Assembly: GCA_030734395.1 (NCBI GenBank)
Contig: JAUZTG010000034.1
Span: forward strand, 1,860,001-1,924,000
Source of the DNA: Sarocladium kiliense
Lineage: Eukaryota; Ascomycota; Sordariomycetes; Hypocreales; Sarocladiaceae
Length of the DNA stretch: 64,000 bases
Reading direction: 5' to 3'
The translations under genes were made by a program, and so were the position numbers. The notes beneath the pieces are model-generated. The model did not search any database. It was not told the origin of the DNA and was given only the letters and a program-made list of their open reading frames with translations. Below, piece after piece: positions 23,329 through 34,835 of the stretch (position 1 is the stretch's first letter; each line of letters begins with the position of its first letter).

Positions 23329-26300
23329 GGCGGGAGGTACGGCGTGAGGACTAGCCTCTTGGTATTATAATGGGTGAGAGATGGCTGGTAAGTGGGCAGA
23401 AGCAACGTCTCGATCAATGACAGCTGCAGAATAGGTTGTCGGAAGCACAACGCTGAATAATGAAGAGCGTACAATGCGGTGTATCGAGGAGCGTGGTGCG
23501 CCAGTGGTGCGACCCAGAATGACAAGAGAGACAGCAATGTGTTAGCGGCGATGCTGCATGTCTAGGCTGAGAGGAGGCGAGACCAATGAGAAGACGGGGA
23601 TCGGAGGAGAGGAAGAGCGGCGTCGACGATGAGTGTGAATGGCGTGAATAACGTAGCAGGTGAAAGGGGAGAGGGTGTGGATAATGAGGGCTTGTGATGG
23701 AGCCCAGAGAGCTTGGAGCAGGTTGTAAGAGAGGCGGTGGTGGGTTATGACGGTTGGTGATGGTCTGGGCTTGGGAGAGGCGGAGGGGCGAATGGAGGTC
23801 GAACGCAGGCGATTGCAACCACCAAGAAATCTCAAGATAGCTCCAATGATAAACTAGAGCTGCAGCCGAACCAGGAAGCCGGGCAATTGACCTCACAGGA
23901 TGTTGGGCAAGATCGGGGGCGCGGATGTGAGAGGCTCCGAGTGGCGAACAGTGCAAAAGGTGGTGCAGCAGGCGAAGGCAAACGGAGAGGGGTGTCGGCC
24001 ACGATTTAAACGACGATGCCCAGCATTTGTTTTTTGAATGGCTTCGGGAGGATGGATAAGGAAGAGTAGGCAGGTAAGCTGCTAAAGAGGAAGGCTGGGC
24101 GGAATCGAGGCGAATGGTTGAGTGGGACGTCCCATACGGTTCGACCAACCCATGCACGAGGCAAAGCTTGCTGGGAGACCCGGAAAGCGGCTCTACTTTC
24201 TTGGCTGTGCTGTGCAGCTTCTCCGGCTTCGTTTCCAAACACGAAGAATCGATAAGTTCGCGTCACTATTTACGTAGTCAAAGTGGGCACTTGCTGCGAG
24301 TCTCCATCTTGTAGTAGAGCATCTTGGAAGCCGCATTCCCGTCCTGACTCCAATTTCTATTCGCATGCATGCTTGCTTGGGGAGTCTAGAGCTGTAGCTG
24401 CAAGTGCGGTCGTCGAGGACTGAGACAAACACACTTTGTTCTGTGGTGCCAGCTCGACATGGGGGGAGCCACATCTCCAAGACAATGCCCAGCTGAAGAC
24501 CACGACACCAGTGGCGGGGCCAGCGCATGCGATGGCGCTCTTGTTCCTCGTCCTTGTTCTGTTCTTCAAGGGGTCTACAGGAATGCATCTGCCGGGAGTC
24601 TATTGTATTCGCTCGACCAGAACCCCCGTGCCGTGGATGCATGTCAGGCTTACCTCGCAGCAGCAAGTCACTAGTCAGTGCCTCATGCAAAGGGAGACTC
24701 AAGTCCATTGAGCTGGACATACCTCTCACATCGCCAGCGAAACACTACCGCGGCGCGTCATCAGTCCCGACTTCTCGCGGCAGGCCAACATTGTGCTGCA
24801 TTGGGACTTATCGTCTTCACCATTGGATCCGTCCCCCGAACCTTGAGAGGCCCGGAGGTGACGCCCCAGCGTCGTAGAGGACCAGCTTCTTGCGACTCCA
24901 CACCAGCTCCAGCTGCCTTGGTTTCCGTCCTACGCCGCTTTTGCTTTCTTGGGTCCGGTCCCCTCTCTTCGCTCGTGTCTTTGTTGCACTGACCAGGGAA
25001 GACTTACCGAAGTGAGTGGGGAAATCTGACCTTGGGTTCGTTCGTTTCCGATCGAATCGATCCTTCATGTAATTGAGTTAATCCTGACAACGATTTGACA
25101 CTTTGACAGAGGTGCAGCAGACATGCCCGAGGCGCTGCAAAACCTATGTTAGAGACCGCGACAAGTAGCAACAACAACGAAACTCCCTTCCCCGGCACCA
25201 CGGCAGGATACGAGCCTCCTAAGGTCCGTGCTCGGAGTCAACTGAGCCTCTTCGTGATCGTGACATCACTCGCTGGGTTTTAGCTCGACGGTGCCTCTGG
25301 CTAGTCTGCGACATCTAGACCCGGTCTGCCCTTCTGGATCCAGTCTGTGTCCGTGTCTCCAGGGCCCAACAGTAGTAGCCCATCGTTCCTGGATGGTGCT
25401 CCCATCCATCGTACGAAAGCTTCAGTTTCTATCCTCGTATTTTTCTTCCCTTGCGACCCGCCCGCCGTTGTCCGCAGCGAACATGGTGCGATCGCCAGCC
25501 ACACCATCAGGAGGGCCTTATCCGGGTGCTCACTAGATACCATTGCCCCCTCAATATACGTGTGTACTGGGACACGCAAACGTACAGTCTGGAGGTGCAT
25601 GTCACTTGCATGTGTAGGGACCGTGTACAGCAAATGCAGCGACGATCGCCGGCAACGAGCACAGCAAGCCACAGCCGCATCAGGGTCTCGGCAGCCAAAA
25701 GATCGACAGACACGCTATCAATGCCCCCCTAAAAAGTCAAAAACACTCCTGGTTTCGATGAGGGGTGCCTTCGTAGTGTGCTTGATGCCTGCGCCATCGT
25801 ATTGTAAATATAGCAGCATATCTTGACCACATCTCTCTACATGCCTACCTACAGGCGAGAAGTCGGCACTTGTTCAGATCGGCAGATGCACAGCCTCGTT
25901 TGCGTCTGTTCCATGACGATTCATGGTAAAGCCCACATCGTGTCATGTTCCGGACTTTTCGATCGGGTTGCAGACCCAGCGACAGGATGGGGAGACGGGG
26001 AGTTTCGTCGGCTTTGTCGGCTTCTGGCTTGGCTCGAATGGAGGGTCCACGATGATTTGCCAAGCCCAATGGTGCACTGGAGTCCAGACAGGAGTAACGG
26101 CGGTTATCGTCACCAGTAGCAAGAACGCAGCCATCTATCGCGATGCTTGAATGCAGGTCCTCGAACCTCATTGCTGTGAGACACCAAGTCTCAGCCCTAA
26201 AGCCACAAGGAAGCCATGCCAGCAACAGCTGAACCTGAGGCTGTATGAGCCCCCTTGCGGATTAACCAGTGATCGCTTGTCTAGCTTCCAGCCAAGGCAA

Positions 26301-27163
26301 CCTGATGCAATGCTGACGGTGTCAGTGCCGTTCAGGTAAGGCAAACACAACTCTAACAAGCTACCTTCACGTGCCTGACCATCCTCCCTTGCCAAACACA
26401 GTTCACCAAAGAATGCACGGAGCGATTGATTGTTATCTTATCACCGAAAAAGCAGGCCGCACCAAGGCAGTGATGGGTTCAGAGACCAAAGTTCACCTCT
26501 TTTTTTTTAGGGTAGCCAAAGTAGCAGTCCTTGGCTTTAGCTGGGCTGACGTGGCATGTCAGGCTCAGCGGTTAAGTGTCACACGAATCTTGCTTGTTGG
26601 GGGAGTCAAGACGGAGCGTTGATTCCTCGTAGTCAACGACGATAAAGATGGTTCGATGGATACGATAAGGTCCAGGAGGGTCGTGAAAACTGCGCATTTA
26701 GCATGTGATGGGACTTGACGATAGCCGTAGAAAAAAGCTAAGATTGAGATGCTGATTCTGGGCTGACCACGTTTTCAGAATCACATGTAAAGAGAGGGAG
26801 AGGCTGACGCTGGGGAGGGTTAGGGTTGCCAAGCATTAGTGACATAATTAGTAGATCAGGATGCCACATGTATCCCTGCTGACCTGTCCTCATTTATTTC
26901 GACTACATGCGCCACCTCCGTGCTGCGTGTACTGTCGATATCGACCGACATGAACCACCTAACCTCCCTTTGCACGAGAAAACCCATGTCTCGCCCATCA
27001 TAATCAACCACGCTCGCTTCTGCCCCGTCAGCTCTCCCTTTCGACATCCACAGCTACTCGATCAAACCTCCCTTCATTTCCCGAGACTGGCATCTCCCCG
27101 CCCAATGGTGCCGCGCCTGCTGACCTCAATGGTTCCAACGGTGCATACCGTCGACACCTCGCC
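23329..27163. other. 3.8 kb gene-free region
   Basis: This is the longest stretch without a supported gene. Frames are open only in short pieces of skewed composition, and none has a splice-compatible extension or a recognisable domain. A telomere-like AGGGTTAGGGTT lies at 26816-26827, about 340 bp upstream of SEC59. A 59-codon open frame with a signal-like start lies at 24532-24711 and is discussed as a weak candidate. The stretch may hold long divergent promoters or a non-coding RNA that I cannot see. Confidence 0.45.
26816..26827 (+). promoter_or_regulatory. Telomere-repeat-like box upstream of SEC59
   Basis: AGGGTTAGGGTT contains nearly two TTAGGG units. Such boxes bind Myb-type telobox proteins (Tbf1/TRF-like) in promoters of several fungi. 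It lies 337 bp before the SEC59 start. Confidence 0.4.
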
Positions 27164-29878
27164 ATGCCTGCGCATCTCTCACCCGACTCCTTCGCGGTCG
27201 ATCCAGACGAGCAGGATCATTTGAGGCCCCTGAATCGTTCGCCACATCCGTACCATCACCAAAGCTACGAGCTGCCACACCTCTCCGACCGCTTCCGGTT
27301 ACAGAATGGAACCGCTCGTGCATCGAAGGGCAGGGACTCTGACGAGGGCGAGAGCTTAGCTGCCAACGGCCATACTAGCTTTCCTACTTTTTCGAAGGAG
27401 TCCACGCCAGGCAGTGAGAGCGGTACGGAGGCTGACGATGAACACTTTCTCAAGGGCTTGCCCGCGCCCAAGGCGAGGTTGCACAAGGGATTGAGGGGTC
27501 GCAATGAGCCGTTGTCCGGATCTGGCTCGCCGTTACCATCACCGCCGATACGTGAGGAGGACGAAACGGTCGCTCATGCTGAGCAATTGAAGGCAGCAGT
27601 AGAGAAAGCCCGGTTGATTGACATCCTGCGGCGAAATAAGAATGTTTGTCGGAGAGTAACGGAAGCTGGCATTCTGGTAACCTTGGGATGCATTGTTGCA
27701 TCGAATGAGAAGGTGGCACCTCTCGTGACAACTTGGAGTCATGGTAAGATCAAACCCAGAACGCTTGCATACTCCTGGTGCTAACTTTGAGGAGATCTAC
27801 GAAGCGTTGGGGCTCTATACGCAGGGCTTCTGATGCTCTATCCTCTTCGTGTCACCGCCTGGCATCATCGCAAACAACCTCCCTCTCGATTAATACCCGT
27901 TCAACTTCCTCATAACTTTGATCCCGCTCCTCTTCTATATCCTCCTGCGATAACGCTATTTGTCGCCTTCCTGGTGGCCACCGACACGCCTGCCGTGATC
28001 TTGCCGAATATCATCTTAGCGCTCTCTTCTATCCCGCAACAATTAATACCTACGCTCGATCGCCACGCACCGTACGATCACTTACACTGGCTGGTAGCGT
28101 GCTTCCCGCTAGTAAGGGCTACATGGAACGGTGAGCCAGTCTTGGGCTCGCAATCACCAGCTGCTCTGTCAGAGGAAACCCTGGTCCTCCTCTACCCTAT
28201 TCATCAAACACTCTGCGGTGTCTTGCACCATCTAACGACTACGAGCCTCCTGACTGCTGAGCTTCAGCTCCTGTCTGTTGGCCTTATCAATGTGCTTGTC
28301 CTTGCCGTGTCTCCTCAGATTAAGATCCTGAAGAGTCTTCTGTGGGTTGGAGGCCTAGCAATTCTCGTGTGTTGTGGCGGAGTGATCCGGTCAGGCATTA
28401 CTCTGGCTCGGGTACCCAAGTGGCGATTTCGGCCAGCGACTATCTCATCAAAGCCAACCTTTTGGACCAATATCTATGCCGTCATCACCTGGCGGCGCAA
28501 GAGCAGACACGATTTGAATGGATCTGTACAAGATGAGACGGCATATGACACCCTTGACTCCTCTGATGGCGAAGGTACCTCGCCAGTCAGGAATACTCTA
28601 ACCCGCGTGCGTACCTTGGGAAATAAACCTGATCCCAAGTCAGATGCAGAGCCTGCTCCTTCATCACCCGAAACTTCGCAAGGCTATGTCATGCTCCGCC
28701 GTCATACCTTGCCTCATCCTGAGGGAGCACCGGCAAGACGGACCACACACACTCCATCGGGACGCCGCAAGAGAGCGACTTCCGTGTCTGTTCGGCCCTT
28801 CCTCAGAATGACATATACCCAGGCCGTAATGAGGAAATGGCTTTACGCGATCTACGTCTACGTATGTATGGCTGCCGTAATTGTGTTCGGCATCCGCGCC
28901 TTCATCCAGCAGGAGGCACTCAATGGCGAGGAGCCCATTGGCTGGGGTCTCGGCTATGCGTTCGGTGAGCTTCCATGGTTCCGCTTCAAAGTCGTTAACG
29001 CGAATCTCGAGCGATGGATCTGCCTGCCCCCACGACTCGAGGATGACGAGTCAAAGCATTGTGAGCAAGGCCTCGTTCCACGGCTCCGGCATGATATAGG
29101 TGAGGCGAACACCCGACTCGTCATCACCGGCTACTGGTTCGGAATCTTCGTAACGGGCCTGATGGTCGTCTTCCGCCTCAAGGACATTTACGAGGTGGAT
29201 ACTCGGCGGAAAGTCTTCCACTTCATGATGGTGGGCATGCTCCTACCCGCGACCTTCATCGATCCTACATATGCCGCCCTCGTTCTGTTCCTTGTTCTGG
29301 CCGTGTTTCTCATCCTCGACCTTCTACGGGCAAGCCAGTTACCCCCGCTATCGAAACCCATCGCCATGTTTCTCGCTCCCTATGTTGATGGGCGAGACTT
29401 TCGCGGTCCAGTCGTCATCTCACACATCTTCCTTCTTATCGGCTGCGCTATCCCTCTCTGGCTCTCTCTGGCCTCTCTTCCCAGGACAAGCAGCGGCTAT
29501 CTTGCTGGCTGGGAGGTGCCAACCCGCGACGTCAGCATGGTGGCCGGCGTCGTCTGCGTCGGCCTCGGCGATGCCGCTGCCTCCCTCATCGGTAGAAGAT
29601 ATGGTCACCGAAAATGGCTCTGGGGAGGCGGAAAGAGCATTGAAGGCAGCGTAGCGTTTGCCGTTGCTGTCTTCTTTGGCCTTGCTGCTGCTGCGGCCTG
29701 GTTGCACCTTGGTGGTTGGGTGAAGTCTGGCGCTGGACTGGGACCTGTGGCGTATGTGCGCAACACGGTGTTCTGCGCTTCGATGGCGAGTGTTACGGAG
29801 GCGGTATTGACAGGAGGCAATGACAATGTGATTGTGCCGGTTGTCTTATGGACGTGCGTCAAGAGCTTGGATGTTTGA
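27164..29878 (+). CDS. SEC59: Dolichol kinase (SEC59 type)
   Basis: Model: join(27164..27743,27792..29878), 888 residues; using the second acceptor 3 bases on (exon at 27795) gives 887. The intron has a TGCTAAC branch site close to a GAGGAG tandem acceptor. The N-terminal about 150 residues are polar and disordered, then many membrane segments follow. The C-terminal part carries the CTP-dependent kinase signature: DTRRKVFHF, then GVVCVGLGDAAASLIGRRYG and GGGKSIEGSVAF. It phosphorylates dolichol with CTP in the endoplasmic reticulum, supplying dolichyl phosphate for N-glycosylation, O-mannosylation and GPI anchors. At about 890 residues it is longer than yeast Sec59 (519), from the N-terminal tail and a Ser-rich loop near 430-530. 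It converges on the aldo-keto reductase. Confidence 0.92.
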
Positions 29879-30136
29879 ATGGCATGCACGAGATGGCGTC
29901 TAAAACACTGGAGGGTTACATCTCTTCAGGGCTCTCGAGGCTATAGAATTCACGGGCTCGCGAGACAGCTTCTGATGAGGAGCAGGCATCCGCTGCACAG
30001 CTCAGCGGCTAGAATCATATGTACCGAATGTAACGATGTCACGACCATGCACAAAATACTAAGCTACTAATTACTTTGACTGAAAACCGGCGTGTTGAAT
30101 TCATCAGTGTATGTGCTTCATGATCTTGAAAGGACG

Positions 30137-31285
30137 TTAGAGACTCGTCAAGCCGTGCGCGTTCGGGAACTTGAGGTGAGCCGAATCCGATAGCTTCTTA
30201 TTGCTGCCCGTCACAGCAGGATCTTCTCCAACAAAAGTCGTCGGGAACCCAACCTCGAACTGCTTGACGCTCTCAAGGTGCTTGACTTGTTCCTCTGTCA
30301 AGTGCAAGCTTAAAGCCCGGATATTATCCTTCAGATGCTCAACCTTGCGACCTCCCACGATCGGGAACACATTTGACGTCTTAGACATAACGTACGCGAG
30401 CGCAACGGCTGTATGCGACACGTCGTCTCCATGCTCAGCCGCGACCTTTGCAAGTGCTTCGCCCATGGCTTCCTCTTCCGGAGTCTGTTCCAGAACCGGC
30501 TTCATGAAGGTTCGGATGCCCTCACCGCGGCTCTTGCGCTCCTCAATGGCCTTCTTGGGAAAAAAGCGGCCTGCACCAAGGACATCCCAAGGCGCGAGGG
30601 CCATGCCAAAGTGGCGAGCCATTGGGATGATGTCGCGCTCGAAGTCGCGCATCATTACGTTCCACCGGCCCTGGTAGATGGAGAAAGGAGTCTTGCCGTG
30701 GGAGGTTGCATAGACATTAGCAGCGGAGACAACCCAGGCGGGGCAGTCGGAGATACCGAGATACAGGACCTTGCCTTGCTCGACCAGAATGTGAAGAGCA
30801 TTCATAACCTCGGGAATCGAAGTCGTCCAGTCCCACCAGTGCACGTACATAATGTCGATGTAGTCCGTCTGTAGCTTGCGCAAGGAGTCACGAACACTCA
30901 CATGCAAGCTCTTTTTGTGGTTTCCAGATGTGTTCGGCGCATTACCCTTGCCAACTTTGTAGGCACGATAGTCAGAGGTATACTTAGTTGCAATGATGAG
31001 CTGGTCGCGATTCTGACGTTCAGCCATCCACTCGCCGATCCAAGTCTCTGATTCCTCATTCTGGTAGCCGTTGGCTGTATCAATGAAGTTTCCACCGAAT
31101 TCGACAAAAGCGTCGAGAAGCTTGAAAGACGACTCTTTGTCCATTGACCCCATTCCCTTAGCCCATGCTTGGCCAATAGACATGGCACCAAGTTGGAGAG
31201 GGGAGACACGGATTCCGGCCGATGGAGATAGCACCCGCAAGAGACCAAGATCTGTCGCGGGCTTCTGCGTTTCCTGAGTCGACAT
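30137..31285 (-). CDS. Aldo-keto reductase, norsolorinic acid reductase/aryl-alcohol dehydrogenase-like
   Basis: A single exon of 382 residues. I chose the ATG at 31285 ([10 protein letters not shown]) because it matches the usual start of this subfamily; an upstream in-frame ATG at 31345 would add 20 residues with no family resemblance. The AKR tetrad is clear: D69 and Y74 in [10 protein letters not shown]101 in ATKYTSDY and H149 in MYVHWWD, together with LGAMSIG near the start. The enzyme would reduce an aryl aldehyde or ketone with NADPH in the cytosol. The norsolorinic acid reductase label is a subfamily name and does not imply mycotoxin synthesis; no polyketide synthase is nearby. It lies just downstream of ORC2 on the same strand and is not functionally related to it. 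Confidence 0.92.
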   Translation of the reverse strand: MSTQETQKPATDLGLLRVLSPSAGIRVSPLQLGAMSIGQAWAKGMGSMDKESSFKLLDAFVEFGGNFIDTANGYQNEESETWIGEWMAERQNRDQLIIATKYTSDYRAYKVGKGNAPNTSGNHKKSLHVSVRDSLRKLQTDYIDIMYVHWWDWTTSIPEVMNALHILVEQGKVLYLGISDCPAWVVSAANVYATSHGKTPFSIYQGRWNVMMRDFERDIIPMARHFGMALAPWDVLGAGRFFPKKAIEERKSRGEGIRTFMKPVLEQTPEEEAMGEALAKVAAEHGDDVSHTAVALAYVMSKTSNVFPIVGGRKVEHLKDNIRALSLHLTEEQVKHLESVKQFEVGFPTTFVGEDPAVTGSNKKLSDSAHLKFPNAHGLTSL

Positions 31286-31645
31286 TCTTGCTGCCGTTAT
31301 TGTTGAAGTGATCAGGATCGGTGGCCGTACGAGGTCGCAAGGCAATCAGAGAAGGATACGTCTGAAAAAGGGTGAAAGCGGAAAATGACAAGCGTGGTGG
31401 TTGGTGTATTCTATCAATCCTCTTATAGGACCCCGCTGCGACTTTAACCTCCCAAGCCCCTGTTTGACGTCCCGCTTCTGTGAGAGGATATAAGGAGCTG
31501 TGCGTCAAATTGCGAAATCGATGATCCGGTCATTGATGTACGCAGGCCTATTGGATTAGGTAACTCCCTGCCCGTACCTGTGGAAATAGATCGGATTGTC
31601 TACAGCCGATCGCCAAAGCTGGTGTGGGGTTACACCCCCTCACTC
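31286..31645 (-). other. Intergenic: ORC2 3' region and aldo-keto reductase promoter
   Basis: 360 bp without a gene, containing the upstream region of the reductase and the terminator of ORC2. Confidence 0.35.
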
Positions 31646-33267
31646 TCATGACATCAGGTCCTCGAGGATGGCCTCAAGCTCATCCTTGCCGAATGGTAGG
31701 CTCAGTAGTTCTGTACCGAAAGCGTCCTTTCGGCTGGTGATGATTTGATGGTCGTGGAACCTAATCTTGTTAGCATAACGTTGGTAGGTCTCACTTAGTC
31801 GAAGACTTACTCTTTAAGCAGCGTGCGGAAAGCCATCTCTGAACTGCAAATGAATTCCTCTTCGGCCTTGTTATACACCATCTTATACTCAATGCCGACT
31901 TCCTCTGCCGACATGTCATCATCCTCCATCGCGATGAGAACCTCGCCCACGATAAGCTGAAATAGGTTTCGCGCGTTCTCTGGGAGACTGCGCAACACGA
32001 AGGCCACACCTTCTCTGCCATTGACCCGCCTTGCCTTGCGCCCAAGTAGTTCATGAACCTCGTCAATGACGTCGAGCTCAACCTGGAACGACGCAAACGT
32101 TGTAGAGTCATGAAAGACGAAGTTGAACGCTGACCGGACACCAATATCCCAGAGCAATGGGAAGTCAGGAGTATCAGCCGAGCAGATAAGCTGGATTTGA
32201 GGATGAGCAGCCAGCTGAGCAAAGATAGCCTGGCTGGTAGCTTTGCGGAGCGGAGGCGCATCAATCGAGTTGACGATCAAGGTGAGTCGCTGGCTACCTG
32301 AAGAAAGTTGCGAAAGGATGCTCTGCGTCATGACGGCAGGCTGGGCTTGCGGTAATCTCTGTGTAGGGTCCATAGCGCCCTTAATGGTGTTGAGGATCTC
32401 CTTGATCGTCGTTGTTGGAGCATAGCCATTGATGATGATGATTTGGTTCTCTGAGTGATCTGCTTCCGCCTCGTAGATATGTTTTGCGAATTTGGTCATC
32501 AGCGCCCGTTTTGAGCCGTAGCCGTAAAGGCATATGCTAAACCCTTGTTTGAGTTCAAAAGTCCATTGAGGAAACGATTCGACATGAAGCGACTCCAGGT
32601 ATTCGATGTCGCTTCGGTGTGGATCTTCCTGACTCTGAAGGATGGCAAAGTATTCCTCGTGTGATAACAATGAGAGCGACTCTAAGGTATTGTCTGAAGT
32701 CTTTGGCCTTCCAGGTTTATTGTGTAAGAAGTACAATTCGTGGGGAGGGAGATCGCGAGGTGGTGTTGGTGACTTGGCCCTCTTCCGTCTCAATTTGCGC
32801 CCAGATGCCTTTGAAGGCGTCTCGGGCTCACCAGCACTCGGAACGATCGAAGCTGCATCGTCGTCTTCAGTCCGGTTGCCATTCGTTGTAGCTCTTTCAC
32901 TGGTCTCTCCGTCCAGGTCCTCGTCGTCGCTAGAGCCGTAGATCTCTCGGGCTAGATGGTCCGCTTCGTCTGCCTCATCGCTATCCTCGTCTCCCACAGT
33001 CCTTTGTATCATCGCTTTGACACTCTTCCTCCGGGCTGAGCGATCTGCAGCTTGCTTCAAAGGTGTGAATCCAACGCCATTGATGCCTTTCTCGGGGGTC
33101 TGGATCGCGAGGTCATCGTGTTTTCTCGGCGTCGGAGTACCATTGGACTTCGGTGGGCGACCCCGTTTTCGCGGCGTCACTTTGGGCGTATCGTTCTCTT
33201 CCTCTTGGACCCCGTCAAACCCAGTCATGGGCAGGTCGGCCCCATCCTCGAAGTCGTATAGATCCAT
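31646..33267 (-). CDS. ORC2: Origin recognition complex subunit 2
   Basis: Model: complement of 31646..31760 and 31811..33267, 523 residues with one 50 bp intron near the 3' end. The start is the ATG at 33267 (MDLYDFEDGAD); the open frame extends upstream only from a GTG codon. The first about 170 residues are charged and disordered, with RKRGRPPK resembling an AT-hook. The ORC2 core follows: FELKQGFSICLYGYGSKR, IIINGYAP, LTLIVNSIDAPPLR and LICSADTPDFPLLWD. The short last exon gives the conserved winged-helix end FHDHQIITSRKDAFGTELLSLPF. ORC2 is part of the six-subunit complex that marks replication origins in the nucleus. It is divergent from GEP4 with 426 bp between starts. Confidence 0.94.
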
Positions 33268-33693
33268 GCGCGAGGAGGGATCGAATCTCGTCAGCTTTCG
33301 GAGGTGCACACCCGACAGGTTTTGGTCCGCAGCAGGAATGGAGCGGAAGGCTGGCCGGATTATAATCTGTATACCGTAGATCGCGGTCCTCGTTTTCGAG
33401 AAGATCCCTTGGAGCAGCTTCGAGGAAACTCCCTTGGGTCAGTGGAAGAAGCTATAGGGTCTGGTGGACCGCGTTCGCAGACGCGTCGCACTTAATGAGC
33501 TGTGGCTGAGATGTGGCGTTAGCTCTCAACGTCCATCGGCCCCCAAATCGTGACTGTTGCGACATCATCCTGGCAGCAAGAGCATCTCACACGCAGTGAT
33601 CCTCGCAAATCCATCGCCGCGATCCGGTCGAGAGTGGAATTCAGCTTCTAGAAAGACATCCTGTTCCCGGACTATAACTTCCCAGCCATCATC
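33268..33693. promoter_or_regulatory. Bidirectional promoter between ORC2 and GEP4
   Basis: 426 bp separate the two divergent starts. An MCB-like ACGCGT (33481-33486, AGACGCGTCG) is present, the element used by MBF for G1/S genes, which would suit ORC2. The regulatory reading is inference. Confidence 0.4.
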
Positions 33694-34449
33694 ATGTTCA
33701 ATCTGAACCTGTCAGCGTCTATAAACGTCTTCAGACTGCTCTTCAAGCCAGGCTTATGTCTTCCTCACCACACTGTCGCCACCTTCAACGATCTGCCCAT
33801 TCCGCTTGAGAAGGGTTTGGTGAAGGATGGCCGCAGAGTAGAGATCAAAGCGGTAGTTCTGGACAAAGATGACTGCTTCGCGATTCCAGACGACACAGAG
33901 GTGTACGAGCCGTATCAGGTGAGCAATCCCGCACAGCGTATATGCTGCACCATGGCTGATGTATCTTCAGAAACACTTCCAGAAGTTGAAAGAACAGTAC
34001 CCGGGCCGAAAACTGCTAGTAGTTTCTAATACTGCTGGTGCGTCCAGCTGGGATAAGGGCTTCAAGATTGCAGAGGAAGTGTACAGACAAACCGGTGTCC
34101 ATGTTCTGTCTCACTCTGTCAAGAAACCTGGCTGCGGTAACGAGATTATGGAATACTTTAAGCAGCATCCTGAAACTGGCGTCACGAGCCCGGCACACAT
34201 CGCTGTGGTAGGTGACCGCCTGACTACGGACATGTTCCTCGCGAACAAGATGGGAGGCTTCGGCTTCTGGATACGGGATGGCGTCGTCCCAATGAAGGAG
34301 AAGAGCTTCGTGAGTGATCGCAGCTACAAAGATCTGGGATATCATCTGACTCACTGTAGTTCTCACGTATCGAGCGCCCTCTTGCTTCGTTTTTCCTTCG
34401 CCGCGGTGCAGCGCCTCCTGAACCAATCAGTCCATTCGAGGAGCCTTGA
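33694..34449 (+). CDS. GEP4: Mitochondrial phosphatidylglycerophosphatase GEP4
   Basis: Model: join(33694..33918,33971..34309,34360..34449), 217 residues. The protein begins MFNLNLSASINVFRLLFKPGL, a hydrophobic/basic mitochondrial-like N-terminus, and carries HAD-phosphatase motifs in order: VVLDKDDCF (nucleophile D57 and D59), LVVSNTAG, the KKPGCGNEI lysine and VGDRLTTDMFLANKMG. These match the GEP4/PGP phosphatase family, which dephosphorylates phosphatidylglycerophosphate on the matrix side of the inner membrane in cardiolipin synthesis. The last exon encodes FSRIERPLASFFLRRGAA. The D60 following the HAD motif is often Asn in homologues I recall, a conservative change. Confidence 0.92.
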
Positions 34450-34835
34450 AATGTATGCGTAGGTGCTATCAGGGCCAGCCAGGGCACCAATTTCCAGGTT
34501 CCGATAATGCGCTTGAGAAGTACAGTGCCGACTATCGCAAGCCTAGCCAAACACGTCACTGACCAGCCGTGATTCATTGTCATCTGAACTCAGCCCTCGA
34601 CTCCTCACAAACGACTGCCTTCAGTCCACAGACCGCGTGGAACTGTACTTAATCTTGCCCTCGATCTCGTTTCCTTGGGGGCTCGTCACACTTCTTCCAC
34701 CCATTTTTGCTTTAACATTCCTCTATTTATTAGCTCTTCCCCTTGACCACTGCCAAAGACTCTTCTGTTCTTCGCCTCTGGTGCCTTTCGATGTTCATCT
34801 CACCTGCGCGATCGCTGCATAACCTTCCAAAAAAA
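34450..34835 (+). other. Intergenic, no gene
   Basis: 386 bp between GEP4 and the next gene on the same strand. A pyrimidine-rich stretch precedes the downstream start. Confidence 0.35.

Noticed and set aside
23414..24238. 274-codon frame on the minus strand upstream of the Ser/Thr-rich gene
   Set aside because: No domain, skewed Ser/His/Pro composition and no splice-compatible continuation.
33268..33309. Extension of ORC2 to 33309
   Set aside because: It would have to start from a GTG codon; the first ATG in frame is at 33267.
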